DNA of 64,000 nt from Vibrio marisflavi CECT 7928 (GCF_921294215.1 NZ_CAKLDM010000002.1:496001-560000), one strand, 5' to 3'. Shown: positions 16,969 through 26,417, counted from the first letter of the stretch. Notes: generated from the sequence alone by a model not told the origin. Numbers and translations: made by a program.

Positions 16969-19476
16969 ATGGAAGATTCAGAAACAGGATGGATTAAGAC
17001 AACTTGCGCATATTGTGGTGTTGGCTGTGGAGTAGAGGCGCGCCCTTTATCGTCTGGAAAGTTGGATATACGTGGGGATAAATCTCACCCAGCAAATTAC
17101 GGAAAGTTGTGTACAAAAGGCATAGCTTTGGGCGAAACCGTGGTTACTGAAGGTCGTTTGTTGTCTCCAACGCTTCGGTCTGGAAGCTCAGAGGAGGAAG
17201 TGGATTGGAAAACGGCCACTGACCTAGTTGCTAAAAAGTTCTCCGGCACTATAGAGCAATTTGGACCAGAGTCCGTTGCTTTCTATGTGTCCGGCCAGCT
17301 ACTCACAGAAGATTATTATGTGGCGAATAAACTAATGAAAGGGTTTATTGGGGCGAGCAACATAGACAGTAACTCTCGACTTTGTATGGCCTCTGCAGTT
17401 GCAGGGCATAAACGAGCTTTTGGTGCCGATATTGTTCCTGTCTGCTACGAAGATATCGAGTGCAGCGATATGGTTGTGATCGTCGGTTCTAACCTTGCTT
17501 GGTGTCATCCAGTGCTATTTCAAAGGCTACGCGCGGCCAAGCAATCTAACCCCAAGCTAAAAGTCGTAGTGGTCGATCCGAGAAAAACTGACACCAATGA
17601 AATTGCTGATACTCATCTAACTATCAACTCAGGCTCTGATGTTGTCCTGTTTAACGGCTTGTTTTGTTACCTATTTGACAGCAAAGTAATCAACAGTGAG
17701 TTTGTTGATAACCACACTCAGGGGCTAGAGGAAGCTTTGCTTGCGGCTAGGCAGGACGTTCAATTGTCGACAATAACAGGGTTACAGAGTCAGGAAATTC
17801 AATCGTTTTTTTATGATTTTGCTCAGACAGAAAAGGTTGTGACAATCTACTCTCAGGGAGTGAATCAATCGATTCAGGGAACAGATAAAGTCAACAGTAT
17901 TATCAATTGTCATTTAGCTACAGGGAAAATAGGCAAAGAGGGATGTGGTCCTTTTTCCGTGACAGGGCAGCCAAATGCGATGGGTGGTAGGGAGGTTGGT
18001 GCACTAGCCAATATGCTTACTGCTCATATGGAGTTCGATAACGAGCAACATAAAAAAGTTGTGAGTGAGTATTGGGATACGGACAATTTATCCAATGGAC
18101 CTGGGCTAAAAGCCGTGGACATGTTTCAGGCCATCAATGATGGCAAGATAAAAGCAATTTGGATAATGGCTACCAATCCAGCAGTCAGTTTGCCAAGCAA
18201 CGATATGGTAATTGAGGCTTTGAAAAAGTGCCCATTTGTTGTTGTCTCTGACTGTATAAAGCAGACCGATACAACCCAGCTTGCGGACGTGTTGCTGCCA
18301 GCTCAAGGGTGGAGTGAAAAGTCTGGTACCGTCACCAACTCTGAGAGACGAATGTCAAGGCAAAGGCGTTTGTTGCCTTCTCCGGGCATGGCGAAACCCG
18401 ATTGGTGGATTGTCTCGAAAGTTGCTCAGAAAATGGGGTTTCTTGACGCATTTGATTACTTGCACGAAGGCGAGATCTTTCAGGAGTACGTTGGTCTCAC
18501 AACTATCGATCAAGACCAATCACCGAGAGCTTTTAATCTTAGTGGGTTAGTGTCTATGGATGAAGTGCAGTACGCAAAAATGACTCCTCAACAATGGCCC
18601 GTTGCAAAGTACCAATTTGAAGCAACACAAAATCGTTTCTTTGCCGATAATCAGTTTTTTACGCCAACTAAAAAAGCGCAGTTTGTTGCTGTTCGTCATT
18701 GCAAGCAAATAGTTGAGACTAATACAGATTTTCCCTTAGAGCTCAATACAGGTCGAGCAAGAGATCAATGGCATACCATGACACGCACTGGACTTTCTGC
18801 AAGCTTAGCTGGGCATACGCCAGAGCCATTTGTACTGGTTCATCCGTCAACCGCTAAGCACAACAATCTTACTTCTAACAGTTTGGCGGAAGTCTCTAGT
18901 TGCAGAGGGAGCATCATTGCTCGCGTTACTCTCACCAATACAATCTCTAAAAACCAAGTATTTATGCCGATTCACTGGAGCGACACCAATACCAATGCTG
19001 GTAAACCATGTGAGCTTATTGACTCAAACATTGACCCTATTTCTGGTCAGCCAGAATTCAAATCAACACCAGTAACAATTAAGGCTAAAGACTATAATAC
19101 AATCGCTATTGTTGTTTGTCGTAACAAGTTAGTTGGTTTACAAGCGAGCTATTGGTGTCTGCAAAAAGTGAAGAGTGGCTACCTTTATCGAATTGCTAGT
19201 AATCAAACGAGTGAACGATTAGTGGCTCAGCTTACGTTGCTGGTTGAGCGAACAACGAATAGCCGCATGAGGAGTTTCGAAAAACAAAAGCGAAATGAAT
19301 GTGTGCGCATCAATGTTCTGGATCGACGTTGTGATTCGTTGATTACGGTTAAACAAGAGACAACACACTTTGCGCAAGCAGAAATTGATTCCATAGTTGA
19401 GCTATGTGAGAGACAAACAGCGTTTGAACAAGAGGGTGAGCTCTTTAGCTACCTTGAACCGCAGATAGAAGTCTAG
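16969..19476 (+). CDS. nasA: Assimilatory nitrate reductase catalytic subunit
   Basis: 835 residues. It reduces nitrate to nitrite with a bis-MGD molybdenum cofactor and one [4Fe-4S] cluster. Cluster ligands are C13, C16, C20 and C48 (CAYCGVGCG, KLCTKG). The molybdenum ligand is probably C139 in SNSRLCMASAV. Further motifs are MGGREVGALANML and TGRARDQWHTMTRTGLS, with the molybdopterin-dinucleotide-binding domain near 605-705. The C-terminal ~120 residues do not show the CxC...CxxC pattern of the BFD [2Fe-2S] domain of enteric NasA, so electron entry may differ. It is expressed divergently from cobA-nirBD. Confidence 0.94.
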   Translation: MEDSETGWIKTTCAYCGVGCGVEARPLSSGKLDIRGDKSHPANYGKLCTKGIALGETVVTEGRLLSPTLRSGSSEEEVDWKTATDLVAKKFSGTIEQFGPESVAFYVSGQLLTEDYYVANKLMKGFIGASNIDSNSRLCMASAVAGHKRAFGADIVPVCYEDIECSDMVVIVGSNLAWCHPVLFQRLRAAKQSNPKLKVVVVDPRKTDTNEIADTHLTINSGSDVVLFNGLFCYLFDSKVINSEFVDNHTQGLEEALLAARQDVQLSTITGLQSQEIQSFFYDFAQTEKVVTIYSQGVNQSIQGTDKVNSIINCHLATGKIGKEGCGPFSVTGQPNAMGGREVGALANMLTAHMEFDNEQHKKVVSEYWDTDNLSNGPGLKAVDMFQAINDGKIKAIWIMATNPAVSLPSNDMVIEALKKCPFVVVSDCIKQTDTTQLADVLLPAQGWSEKSGTVTNSERRMSRQRRLLPSPGMAKPDWWIVSKVAQKMGFLDAFDYLHEGEIFQEYVGLTTIDQDQSPRAFNLSGLVSMDEVQYAKMTPQQWPVAKYQFEATQNRFFADNQFFTPTKKAQFVAVRHCKQIVETNTDFPLELNTGRARDQWHTMTRTGLSASLAGHTPEPFVLVHPSTAKHNNLTSNSLAEVSSCRGSIIARVTLTNTISKNQVFMPIHWSDTNTNAGKPCELIDSNIDPISGQPEFKSTPVTIKAKDYNTIAIVVCRNKLVGLQASYWCLQKVKSGYLYRIASNQTSERLVAQLTLLVERTTNSRMRSFEKQKRNECVRINVLDRRCDSLITVKQETTHFAQAEIDSIVELCERQTAFEQEGELFSYLEPQIEV

Positions 19477-19494
19477 TGGATGATTAAAGAAATC

Positions 19495-19529
19495 AAATGC
19501 AGGGGTGAGATATTTCATTCCCTGCATTT
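19495..19529. terminator. Bidirectional terminator between nasA and a binding-protein gene
   Basis: 10-bp stem AAATGCAGGG (19495-19504) with CCCTGCATTT (19520-19529) in the gap between two convergent genes. A-rich and T-rich flanks suit both directions. Confidence 0.75.
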
Positions 19530-19554
19530 AGAGCTTATAAAGTGAAGCCCTGAC

Positions 19555-20358
19555 TTAGTGAATGATGTTGTATTGTTTTAGAACTTCATCGTTCATAGGT
19601 GGCGCTGAAATGTCCCATTTAGAAAGCTTACTTTCCAAGTAGCCTTTTTTAGCAAACACTTTTAATGCTGCTTGGTTGAATTTTTTAACCAATGCTTCAT
19701 CGGTTGTTGCTTTTGGAAATGCGACAAAGTAGAGAAGCTGCTTTGCCTCCCAGGCATATTTCACACCAGTCACATTAAATTGTTTGGCTCTAAACTCTCC
19801 GAGCGCTCGATTGCTGTAATACGCATCAATTCTGTTAGATGCGAGCATTCTGATTAGGTTTCCATCTTCATCACGCTTCATTATTATTTTAATTGGTTTC
19901 AAGCCAGCATCGACCATCTTTTTCTTTAAATTTTCCAAAGAGTTTGATGTATTTGAGGGGCCGAAAACGCCTACTTGCATAGACTGTAAGTCTTCCATGC
20001 CGCTTATTTTGTCTTGGTGGCTACTGGAAACGAATATCCCATACTCAGTGAGCATAAAGGGAATGGAGAAATAGAATTTCTCAGCACGTTTAGGAAACCA
20101 CCCAAATGGGAAAATACCAGTGGCTTGCCCTTTTGCGATTTGGTCTTTTGCTCGGCGAGTTGGTAGAGTGTCGAACGTACATGAATCGCCCATTTCCTTG
20201 CAGACATCACTAATAAGTTCTACAAAAGGCCCTTTTGCTTGTCCGTCTATGTTTTGCGAAAACGGAGGGAATTTAAAAGTAAGAAACTTCAATTCAGAAG
20301 CCTGGGCTTGAATCGAAAGTAAGGTAGATATTAATAGCAGGTAGACTATCTTGGGCAT
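19555..20358 (-). CDS. Periplasmic solute-binding protein (SBP_bac_3 type)
   Basis: 267 residues from the ATG at 20358, chosen for its AAGGAG site and because it begins a signal peptide (MPKIVYLLLISTLLSIQAQA). The body resembles amino-acid-type binding proteins (PPFSQNIDGQAKGPFVELI, TRRAKDQIAKGQATGIFPFG). There is no neighbouring ABC permease or ATPase, so it is an orphan. Vibrio genomes carry many such orphans. The ligand is unknown. Confidence 0.82.
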   Translation of the reverse strand: MPKIVYLLLISTLLSIQAQASELKFLTFKFPPFSQNIDGQAKGPFVELISDVCKEMGDSCTFDTLPTRRAKDQIAKGQATGIFPFGWFPKRAEKFYFSIPFMLTEYGIFVSSSHQDKISGMEDLQSMQVGVFGPSNTSNSLENLKKKMVDAGLKPIKIIMKRDEDGNLIRMLASNRIDAYYSNRALGEFRAKQFNVTGVKYAWEAKQLLYFVAFPKATTDEALVKKFNQAALKVFAKKGYLESKLSKWDISAPPMNDEVLKQYNIIH

Positions 20359-20627
20359 AAGCACTCCTTGCTGCAAATAAACCATAGAAATATTGTTGTT
20401 ATTCTTACTAGTTATAGCACTTGTCAGAAGAGTTGCTGATAATTTTGTTATTTTCAGGTAATGGTGCTGATTAACACAGTTTGGGCGACTTCAGCCTTTT
20501 AGCGTCTTTGCTCACTTTTCAACTATTTTGCTACAGAAACTTGATGTAGTTCGATACGTTTGCTGTTATACAGAATTAATATCGCTCACTGTCAATTTCC
20601 ATTAGCAAAAAATAAAGGGATCAAGTT

Positions 20628-21530
20628 ATGTCACAACCCCAAAGTGCTATTCTTCCTGAAGCAGGGCCTTTTGCTCAATACACATTACTCAAAATAAATA
20701 GCAATCATGACTTAGTCCTGGAGCAGTTGAAAAAACTGCCTGCGATTGTCGATGAAGTAAACCAAAGTCAAAGCGACGCCAATGTTAATCTTGCTATCGC
20801 ATTTACTAAGCAGTTCTGGCAAAAGCTTAATGCGCCACTGCCAAGTGAATTGATTGAATTTCCGCAATTGGGTAAAGGTGATGTTGTAGCTCCAAGTAGT
20901 GAAGTGGACGTTTTGATTCATTGCCATTCTTCTCGTCACGATCTGCACTTCTATTTGCTTAACACACTTATGGCTAGTATTGCGCAGTACGTTGAAGTAG
21001 TTGATGAAACTAACGGTTATCGCTACTTGGATTCAAGAGATATGACCGGCTTTGTAGACGGCACAGAAAACCCGAAACATGCTCAGAGAGCTGAAGTCGC
21101 GATTATTCCTGAAGGGGATCATGCTGGCGGAAGTTATGTCATGGTGCAGCGTTTCATTCATAACTTGCCCTCATGGAATGAGTTATCCATGACTCAACAA
21201 GAAAAGGTTGTTGGACGTACCAAGCCTGACTCAATTGAGCTGGATGATGTTCCGGCTACTTCCCATGTTGGCAGAGTCGATTTAAAAGAAAATGGCAAGG
21301 GATTAAAGATTGTTCGCCACAGCTTGCCATACGGCAGCGTTAGTGGAGAACATGGCTTGCTATTTATTGCGTACTGCAATACTTTACATAATTTTAAGGC
21401 CATGCTTGAAAGCATGTATGGTGAAACAGATGGAACAACCGACCAGCTGTTGAAGTACACAAAGGCGGTAACGGGAGCCTATTTCTTTGCTCCTTCTAGC
21501 GAGCTTCTAGCAAAATTGCAGGCCAAGTAA
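20628..21530 (+). CDS. DyP-type heme peroxidase (YfeX-like)
   Basis: 300 residues. The hallmark GxxDG motif is in MTGFVDGTENPKH (~144-155). The GGSYVMVQRFIHNLPSW segment holds a heme-pocket region, and the proximal histidine is probably in KIVRHSLPYGS. No signal peptide, so cytoplasmic, as for YfeX/DyP class B enzymes that oxidise porphyrinogens or dyes with H2O2. It is monocistronic and ends at a terminator at 21568-21593. Confidence 0.93.
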   Translation: MSQPQSAILPEAGPFAQYTLLKINSNHDLVLEQLKKLPAIVDEVNQSQSDANVNLAIAFTKQFWQKLNAPLPSELIEFPQLGKGDVVAPSSEVDVLIHCHSSRHDLHFYLLNTLMASIAQYVEVVDETNGYRYLDSRDMTGFVDGTENPKHAQRAEVAIIPEGDHAGGSYVMVQRFIHNLPSWNELSMTQQEKVVGRTKPDSIELDDVPATSHVGRVDLKENGKGLKIVRHSLPYGSVSGEHGLLFIAYCNTLHNFKAMLESMYGETDGTTDQLLKYTKAVTGAYFFAPSSELLAKLQAK

Positions 21531-21567
21531 AGTTTCGTATAAAGGCCACTTTTCGAGTCAAATCATG

Positions 21568-21593
21568 AAACCGAGCGTTATTGCTCGGTTTTT
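21568..21593 (+). terminator. Rho-independent terminator of the DyP peroxidase gene
   Basis: 9-bp stem AAACCGAGC (21568-21576) with GCTCGGTTT (21583-21591), GTTATT loop, and T-run to 21593. The inverted-repeat element at 21595 begins directly after it. Confidence 0.88.
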
Positions 21594-21594
21594 G

Positions 21595-21861
21595 TAGGGC
21601 GTGTTGAACTTTTTCGATGACTTTTGCAGCAGTTTGTCGTTTTATTTCCACAAGGAAGTGCTGGTGCCTGTAGTCATCTACACAAGTCAGCTCTGACGCC
21701 GTAGAAAGGAACGACAAACGCTGCCCGAAGGGTTCGATTCCAAGGCTTTTACTCTTTGTTGCAGGCTAATCACTTAGAATGACTAAGCTTCATAGCCTGC
21801 GTCGCGATTAAAAGCCTTGGAGTTCGAACAAAAATTAAACTAAAAAGTTCAACACGCCCTA
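21595..21861. mobile_element. MITE-like element with 20-bp terminal inverted repeats
   Basis: The left end TAGGGCGTGTTGAACTTTTT (21595-21614) and right end (21842-21861) are exact reverse complements over 20 bp. The outer TA may be a target-site duplication, leaving 18-bp repeats that begin GGGCGTGTTGAAC. The 267-bp interior has no credible ORF. It folds into two hairpins: GCAGCAGTTTGTCG (from 21626) with its partner ending at 21724, and a long one from 21731-21751 with 21809-21829. The layout fits a non-autonomous transposable element mobilised in trans. No transposase is in this window. Confidence 0.8.
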
Positions 21862-21886
21862 AAGTATTCACTTCAACCGCCGATAC
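21860..21886 (+). promoter_or_regulatory. Sigma28 (FliA) promoter of flagellin 1
   Basis: TAAA (21860-21863), 15-base spacer, GCCGATAC (21879-21886): almost the exact flagellar consensus TAAA-N15-GCCGATAA. The first two bases of the -35 are the terminal TA of the inserted element. Confidence 0.88.
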
Positions 21887-21921
21887 GAAAATTAGGAAAC
21901 TTTAAACAAGGCACTCGTATC

Positions 21922-23055
21922 ATGCCCATCAACGTTAATACAAATGTTGCGGCAATGGTTGCTCAGAAGAACTTAGGCAAAGCAACCGACTTGCTCAATC
22001 AATCCTTGGAGAGGCTCTCTTCAGGGTATCGTATTAACAGTGCTAAAGATGATGCTGCTGGGTTGCAAATCTCCAATCGACTAGAAGCGCAAATGCGTGG
22101 TTTGGATGTCGCAGTACGAAATGCCAATGATGGCATCTCTATTCTGCAAACCGCTGAAGGGGCGATGGGAGAGTCAACTGCTTTACTACAACGGATGAGA
22201 GATCTTTCATTACAGTCAGCAAATGGTTCAAATAGTCGCTCAGAACGAGTTGCTCTCCAGCAAGAAATATCAGCTTTAAATGACGAGCTAACACGCATCG
22301 CTGAAACCACATCATTTGGCGGAAGAAAACTTCTCAATGGTTCTTTTGCGAACTCAGCATTTCAGATAGGTGCAAGTTCAGGTGAAGCTGTGCAGTTTTC
22401 GCTTAGGAATATGCGCCCAGATGGTATTGAAATGGGAGGCTTTAGCTATCAAGCACAAACAATGGCCCCTCCAGACTGGCAAGTCACTAAAGGCAATCAA
22501 ATGCTCATCATGAAATATGTCGATGCGTTTGGTGAACAGCAAAGTGTCGAGATCAAAGCTAAGCATGGCGATGATATTGAAGAGTTGGCTACCTATATTA
22601 ATGGCCAAACTAACAAAGTGTCAGCATCGGTCAATGAAAGTGGTCAGTTGCAGATCTTTATGGCAGGCAGTGAAACGGCAGGGACCGTCTCTTTTTCTGG
22701 TAGCCTCGCCGATTCACTAAATATGTCAGTGAAGGGGTACGAAACCGTCGACAATATTAATGTCACCGACGTGGGTGGTGCCCAGCGAGCCGTTTCAATT
22801 CTCGATACTGCTTTGCAATATGTTGATAGTCACCGAGCAGAGCTTGGCGCAATGCAAAATAGGTTTAGCCACGCGATATCTAATCTAGACAATATCCACG
22901 AAAACCTAGCCGCGTCGAATAGCCGAATAAAAGATGCTGACTATGCCAAAGAAACAGTACAAATGCTGAAACAACAGATTCTACAGCAAGTTAGTACTAG
23001 TGTATTAGCTCAAGCAAAAAAACAGCCTAACCTCGCACTACAACTACTAAAATAG
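21922..23055 (+). CDS. Polar flagellin, first of three paralogues
   Basis: 377 residues. The D0/D1 termini are typical: [20 protein letters not shown] and [19 protein letters not shown] at the N-terminus, and [13 protein letters not shown] plus a [20 protein letters not shown]-terminus. The middle ~100 residues are variable. It builds the filament after export by the flagellar secretion system. By position it corresponds to FlaF of V. parahaemolyticus or FlaE of V. cholerae (from memory of gene order). Its [17 protein letters not shown] segment differs most from the other two copies. Confidence 0.95.
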   Translation: MPINVNTNVAAMVAQKNLGKATDLLNQSLERLSSGYRINSAKDDAAGLQISNRLEAQMRGLDVAVRNANDGISILQTAEGAMGESTALLQRMRDLSLQSANGSNSRSERVALQQEISALNDELTRIAETTSFGGRKLLNGSFANSAFQIGASSGEAVQFSLRNMRPDGIEMGGFSYQAQTMAPPDWQVTKGNQMLIMKYVDAFGEQQSVEIKAKHGDDIEELATYINGQTNKVSASVNESGQLQIFMAGSETAGTVSFSGSLADSLNMSVKGYETVDNINVTDVGGAQRAVSILDTALQYVDSHRAELGAMQNRFSHAISNLDNIHENLAASNSRIKDADYAKETVQMLKQQILQQVSTSVLAQAKKQPNLALQLLK

Positions 23056-23181
23056 GCCAGAGTTTTCGGCAGAAAAACTTAAAGCTTTAGAAAAAATTTT
23101 CAGTTAATTTCTACTTTCTCTCACTTCATCACACAAACACTCACACTAGCGATTTTTCGATAAAAAACATCATAAAAAATC

Positions 23182-23208
23182 TAAAGAAAACCCCATCAAA
23201 GTCGTTAA
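23182..23208 (+). promoter_or_regulatory. Sigma28 promoter of flagellin 2
   Basis: TAAA (23182-23185), 15-base spacer, GTCGTTAA (23201-23208); 6 of 8 match GCCGATAA. The 5' leader would run ~75 nt to the start at 23290 and contains a hairpin and several GGA motifs. Confidence 0.7.
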
Positions 23209-23236
23209 TAAAAGTAACTCAAACAGAACAACTTGG

Positions 23237-23281
23237 TTTTCCGAGACGTCGGAAACCGGAAACTCGGAAAATCAATTGGAG
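23237..23281 (+). promoter_or_regulatory. Structured 5' leader of flagellin 2 with clustered GGA motifs
   Basis: TTTTCCGAG (23237-23245) pairs with CTCGGAAAA (23263-23271), and GGA occurs at 23251, 23258, 23266 and 23278, the last within the ribosome binding site. Two of these GGAs fall in the loop. This is the pattern of CsrA-bound leaders, but binding is only inferred. Confidence 0.4.
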
Positions 23282-23289
23282 AAATTATC

Positions 23290-24423
23290 ATGGCAGTTAA
23301 TGTAAACACTAATGTCCCAGCAATGACCGCTCAACGTTACCTAAACATCGCTAACCATAAGCAAGAAACAGCGATGGAGCGTTTGTCCTCTGGCTTTAGA
23401 ATTAACAGCGCAAAAGATGATGCTGCAGGTTTACAAATTTCCAACCGACTAACGTCTCAAAGCCAAGGTTTAGGTACGGCTGTACGAAATGCAAACGACG
23501 GTATTTCTATCGCTCAAACAGCTGAAGGTGCAATGGCGGAAAGCACTACCATTTTACAGCGCATGAGAGACCTTTCCCTACAATCAGCGAACGGTTCTAA
23601 CTCCAAATCTGAGCGTGTCGCGATTCAACAAGAAGTAACAGCGTTAAACAAAGAACTTAACCGAATTGCAGAAACAACCTCGTTTGGCGGTCTACGTCTT
23701 CTAAATGGTCGATATGGTACAGAATCTTTCCAAATCGGTTCTAACAGCGGTGAAGCAGTGATGCTCTCTCTAATGAGCATGCGTAGTGATGATTCTACGA
23801 TGGGTGGTGTATCTTATGTTGCAGCAAATAGCAAAGATGCAAGCTGGGGTGTGCCTCAAGGCGCTAGCAGTATGACAATTAGCTTTACCGATGACGAAGG
23901 ACAGCAGCAAGACATTTTAATTGAAGCGCACCCTGGTGATGATATTGAAGAGCTAGCGACATTTATTAATGGTCAAAATGAGTATATTGACGCGTCAGTC
24001 AATGAGGACGGCCAGCTACAACTTTTTGCTGGTAATAATAAAGTAAGTAGCCCGGTAAGTGTCTCGGGGCCGTTAGCGGGTGAGTTTGGTTTCCAAGAAG
24101 GAAAAGCAGTGACAGTCGATACTATCGACGTAACCACCATCGGTGGTGCTCAAGAAGCCGTGGGGATTATTGACTCAGCACTAGTTCATGTAGACAGCAA
24201 CCGTGCACAGTTAGGTGCATTCCAAAACAGAATGTCTCATGCAATTAGTAACCTAGACAATATTCACGAAAATGTGAACGCATCAAGAAGCCGCATCCGT
24301 GATACTGATTTTGCCAAAGAAACAACGGCACTAACTAAGTCGCAGATTCTTACTCAAGCTTCAAGTACGGTTTTGGCACAAGCGAAACAAGCACCGAACG
24401 CAGCACTAAGTTTGTTGCAATAG
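23290..24423 (+). CDS. Polar flagellin, second paralogue
   Basis: 377 residues from the ATG at 23290, which has GGAG upstream and the family N-terminus [18 protein letters not shown]. The frame is open to 23233, but that extension is not flagellin-like. D0/D1 helices are conserved ([36 protein letters not shown]) and it ends in [16 protein letters not shown]. It matches FlaB of V. parahaemolyticus by position. Own sigma28-type promoter and a strong terminator downstream. Confidence 0.95.
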   Translation: MAVNVNTNVPAMTAQRYLNIANHKQETAMERLSSGFRINSAKDDAAGLQISNRLTSQSQGLGTAVRNANDGISIAQTAEGAMAESTTILQRMRDLSLQSANGSNSKSERVAIQQEVTALNKELNRIAETTSFGGLRLLNGRYGTESFQIGSNSGEAVMLSLMSMRSDDSTMGGVSYVAANSKDASWGVPQGASSMTISFTDDEGQQQDILIEAHPGDDIEELATFINGQNEYIDASVNEDGQLQLFAGNNKVSSPVSVSGPLAGEFGFQEGKAVTVDTIDVTTIGGAQEAVGIIDSALVHVDSNRAQLGAFQNRMSHAISNLDNIHENVNASRSRIRDTDFAKETTALTKSQILTQASSTVLAQAKQAPNAALSLLQ

Positions 24424-24436
24424 TCAAAAACATAAT

Positions 24437-24484
24437 CTCCATAAAAGACAAAAGGGCCATTTGGCCCTTTTGTCTTTTATGGAG
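24437..24484 (+). terminator. Long terminator hairpin after flagellin 2
   Basis: A perfect 22-bp stem (24437-24458 with 24463-24484) closed by an ATTT loop. The inner part is GGGCC/GGCCC followed by TTTTGTCTTTT in the 3' arm. It is unusually long for a terminator and symmetrical enough to work in both directions. Confidence 0.85.
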
Positions 24485-24646
24485 TATTAGTCTTTCGATT
24501 CTTTTCTTCATATAGGTAAAGCGAAATAGCCTCTCTCTTCATTATTAAATCGAGTAATTCACCTAAAATATGCATATTCATACATATCATAAGATATTGA
24601 TATTGAATTATATTTTTAATTTCTAAAAAATAATTTAATTTTTTCC
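24485..24646. other. AT-rich spacer upstream of flagellin 3
   Basis: No ORF or hairpin of note is seen. The stretch is strongly AT-rich, as often found upstream of highly expressed flagellin genes, and may include UP-like or curved DNA. Confidence 0.5.
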
Positions 24647-24673
24647 TAAAGGTTATTTTCTGTTCGCCGTTAA
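24647..24673 (+). promoter_or_regulatory. Sigma28 promoter of flagellin 3
   Basis: TAAA (24647-24650), 15-base spacer, GCCGTTAA (24666-24673); 7 of 8 match the -10 consensus. The leader to the ATG at 24756 is ~75 nt. Confidence 0.82.
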
Positions 24674-24755
24674 AGGACTGAGAGAAATGAGATATGCCAA
24701 AGTGAGGTGAGAGACACTGCGGTATGTCATTCTTAAGCCAAAGGAGATCAACAAT

Positions 24756-25886
24756 ATGTCGATTAACGTAAACACAAACGTACCGGCTATGACGGCGGAG
24801 CGCTTTTTAAATAAAGCGACCGAAGGCGTCGATCGAGCCATGGAACGTCTCTCATCCGGGTACCGGATTAACAGTGCTCGAGATGATGCGGCAGGCCTAC
24901 AAATTGCCAACCGTTTGACAGCTCAAAGCCAAGGTCTAAATATGGCGGTGCGAAATGCCAATGATGGTATTTCTATTGCTCAGACTGCAGAAGGTGCAAT
25001 GGGCGAGTCAACCAACGTTTTACAACGTATGCGTGACCTCGCGCTGCAATCCTCAAACGGTTCCAACTCTCGCTCAGAGCGGGTTGCGATTCAACAAGAA
25101 GTGTCAGCTTTGAATAAAGAATTGAATCGTATCGCTGAAACTACCTCTTTTGGTGGTAACAGGCTGCTCAATGGTACATACGGGAACCAATCCTTTCAAA
25201 TAGGTGCGGCTGCTGGTGAGGCGGTCATGCTTTCTATGGGTAACATGCGATCCGATACAATGGAGATGGGTGGTACCAAATATGTTGCAACGGACGGCAA
25301 AAGTGACAGCTGGACGGTGACATCTGCAACTGATTTAACACTGAACTATAATGATAAGAATGGTGATGCGAAAGAAATCACGATTAATGCTAAGCAGGGA
25401 GAGGATATCGAAGAGCTAGCGACTTACATTAATGGTCAGACTGCAGATGTTCAAGCATCCGTCGGCGAAGACGGTAAATTGCAATTGTTCACATCTTCTC
25501 AAAAAGTAAGCAGTGATCTGACCATCAGTGGTGGATTGGCGAGTGAAATTGGTTTTGGCGCTGGTCAAGATGTTACGGTAGCAGATATTGATGTCACAAC
25601 AGTTGCCGGTTCACAGCTTGCTGTTTCGATAATTGATGGTGCTTTGACTACGGTAGATGAACAACGTGCTTCGTTAGGTGCATTCCAAAACCGTTTTAGC
25701 CATGCAATCAGTAACCTTGAGAACATTGATGAGAACGTTAATGCCTCTCGAAGTCGTATTCAAGATACTGACTATGCGAAGGAAACGACGGAAATGACGA
25801 AGCAGCAAATATTGCAGCAAGCCAGTACCTCCGTTTTGGCGCAAGCGAAGCAAACACCATCAGCAGCTCTTAGCTTATTAGGTTAA
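24756..25886 (+). CDS. Polar flagellin, third paralogue
   Basis: 376 residues, AAGGAG site at 24740-24745. N-terminus [19 protein letters not shown]1 helix [19 protein letters not shown], and C-terminus [16 protein letters not shown]. It is closer to flagellin 2 than to flagellin 1 in the termini. By position before flaG it corresponds to FlaA of V. parahaemolyticus or FlaB of V. cholerae. Filament subunit, exported by the flagellar type III apparatus. Confidence 0.95.
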   Translation: MSINVNTNVPAMTAERFLNKATEGVDRAMERLSSGYRINSARDDAAGLQIANRLTAQSQGLNMAVRNANDGISIAQTAEGAMGESTNVLQRMRDLALQSSNGSNSRSERVAIQQEVSALNKELNRIAETTSFGGNRLLNGTYGNQSFQIGAAAGEAVMLSMGNMRSDTMEMGGTKYVATDGKSDSWTVTSATDLTLNYNDKNGDAKEITINAKQGEDIEELATYINGQTADVQASVGEDGKLQLFTSSQKVSSDLTISGGLASEIGFGAGQDVTVADIDVTTVAGSQLAVSIIDGALTTVDEQRASLGAFQNRFSHAISNLENIDENVNASRSRIQDTDYAKETTEMTKQQILQQASTSVLAQAKQTPSAALSLLG

Positions 25887-25962
25887 TCGATAGGTTCTAA
25901 CCGAGCTTATTGGGAAGGGTAATATGATGATTACCAACCTATAAGGTGGAAGGGAGATTGTT

Positions 25963-26394
25963 ATGGAGATACCATCCAACACATCGAACATCCAGCCTTA
26001 CGGCTCACAAAGTGGCATTAAATTTGCTTCGGAAAACGATAATGCTCAACGTACTTCTTCGCAAAAAGAGGGTGTTGAAGTCGCTTCAGAGGTAAATCAA
26101 AGGCACACGAAGTCGGTTGAAGCCGCTATTGATCTCGCCCAACAGCGAGAGAGGCTCAATAAAGCAGAGCGTGCCAAGATGATGGAGCAGATGAATGACT
26201 TCCTCTCTTCAATCAACACTGGCTTGTCATTCCGAGTGGATGAAGAATCCGGCAGGGATGTAGTGACAATCTATGATGAGAGTACTGGTGATGTTATTCG
26301 CCAGATACCGGAAGAGGAAATACTAGAGGTGTTACGACGCCTTAAAACTCAGTCAGGCCGTTTTTCATCGGGTTTGCTGAATGATAAGGTCTAA
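25963..26394 (+). CDS. flaG: Flagellar protein FlaG
   Basis: 143 residues. The C-terminal half carries the FlaG signature: LSFRVDEESGRDVVTIYDES and DVIRQIPEEEILEVLRRL. FlaG affects filament length in Pseudomonas and Vibrio. The N-terminal half is polar and low-complexity. It lies 77 bp after flagellin 3 with GGAAGGGAG upstream, and is followed by fliD after 23 bp. Confidence 0.93.
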   Translation: MEIPSNTSNIQPYGSQSGIKFASENDNAQRTSSQKEGVEVASEVNQRHTKSVEAAIDLAQQRERLNKAERAKMMEQMNDFLSSINTGLSFRVDEESGRDVVTIYDESTGDVIRQIPEEEILEVLRRLKTQSGRFSSGLLNDKV

Positions 26395-26417
26395 TCGTAG
26401 TTTTTTGAGGTGATTTG

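Noticed and set aside
21496..21717. 73-codon minus-strand ORF across the DyP 3' end and inverted-repeat element
   Set aside because: It overlaps the DyP coding end, its terminator and the MITE-like repeat, and has no ribosome site or recognisable content.
21725..21745. tRNA T-arm-like GGTTCGATTCC inside the element
   Set aside because: Only two stem pairs flank it, and no acceptor, D or anticodon arms can be built around it.
21922..25886. Repeated segments considered as a repeat array or CRISPR
   Set aside because: The repeats are conserved coding ends of three flagellin genes, spaced by ~1.4 kb, not short direct repeats with spacers.
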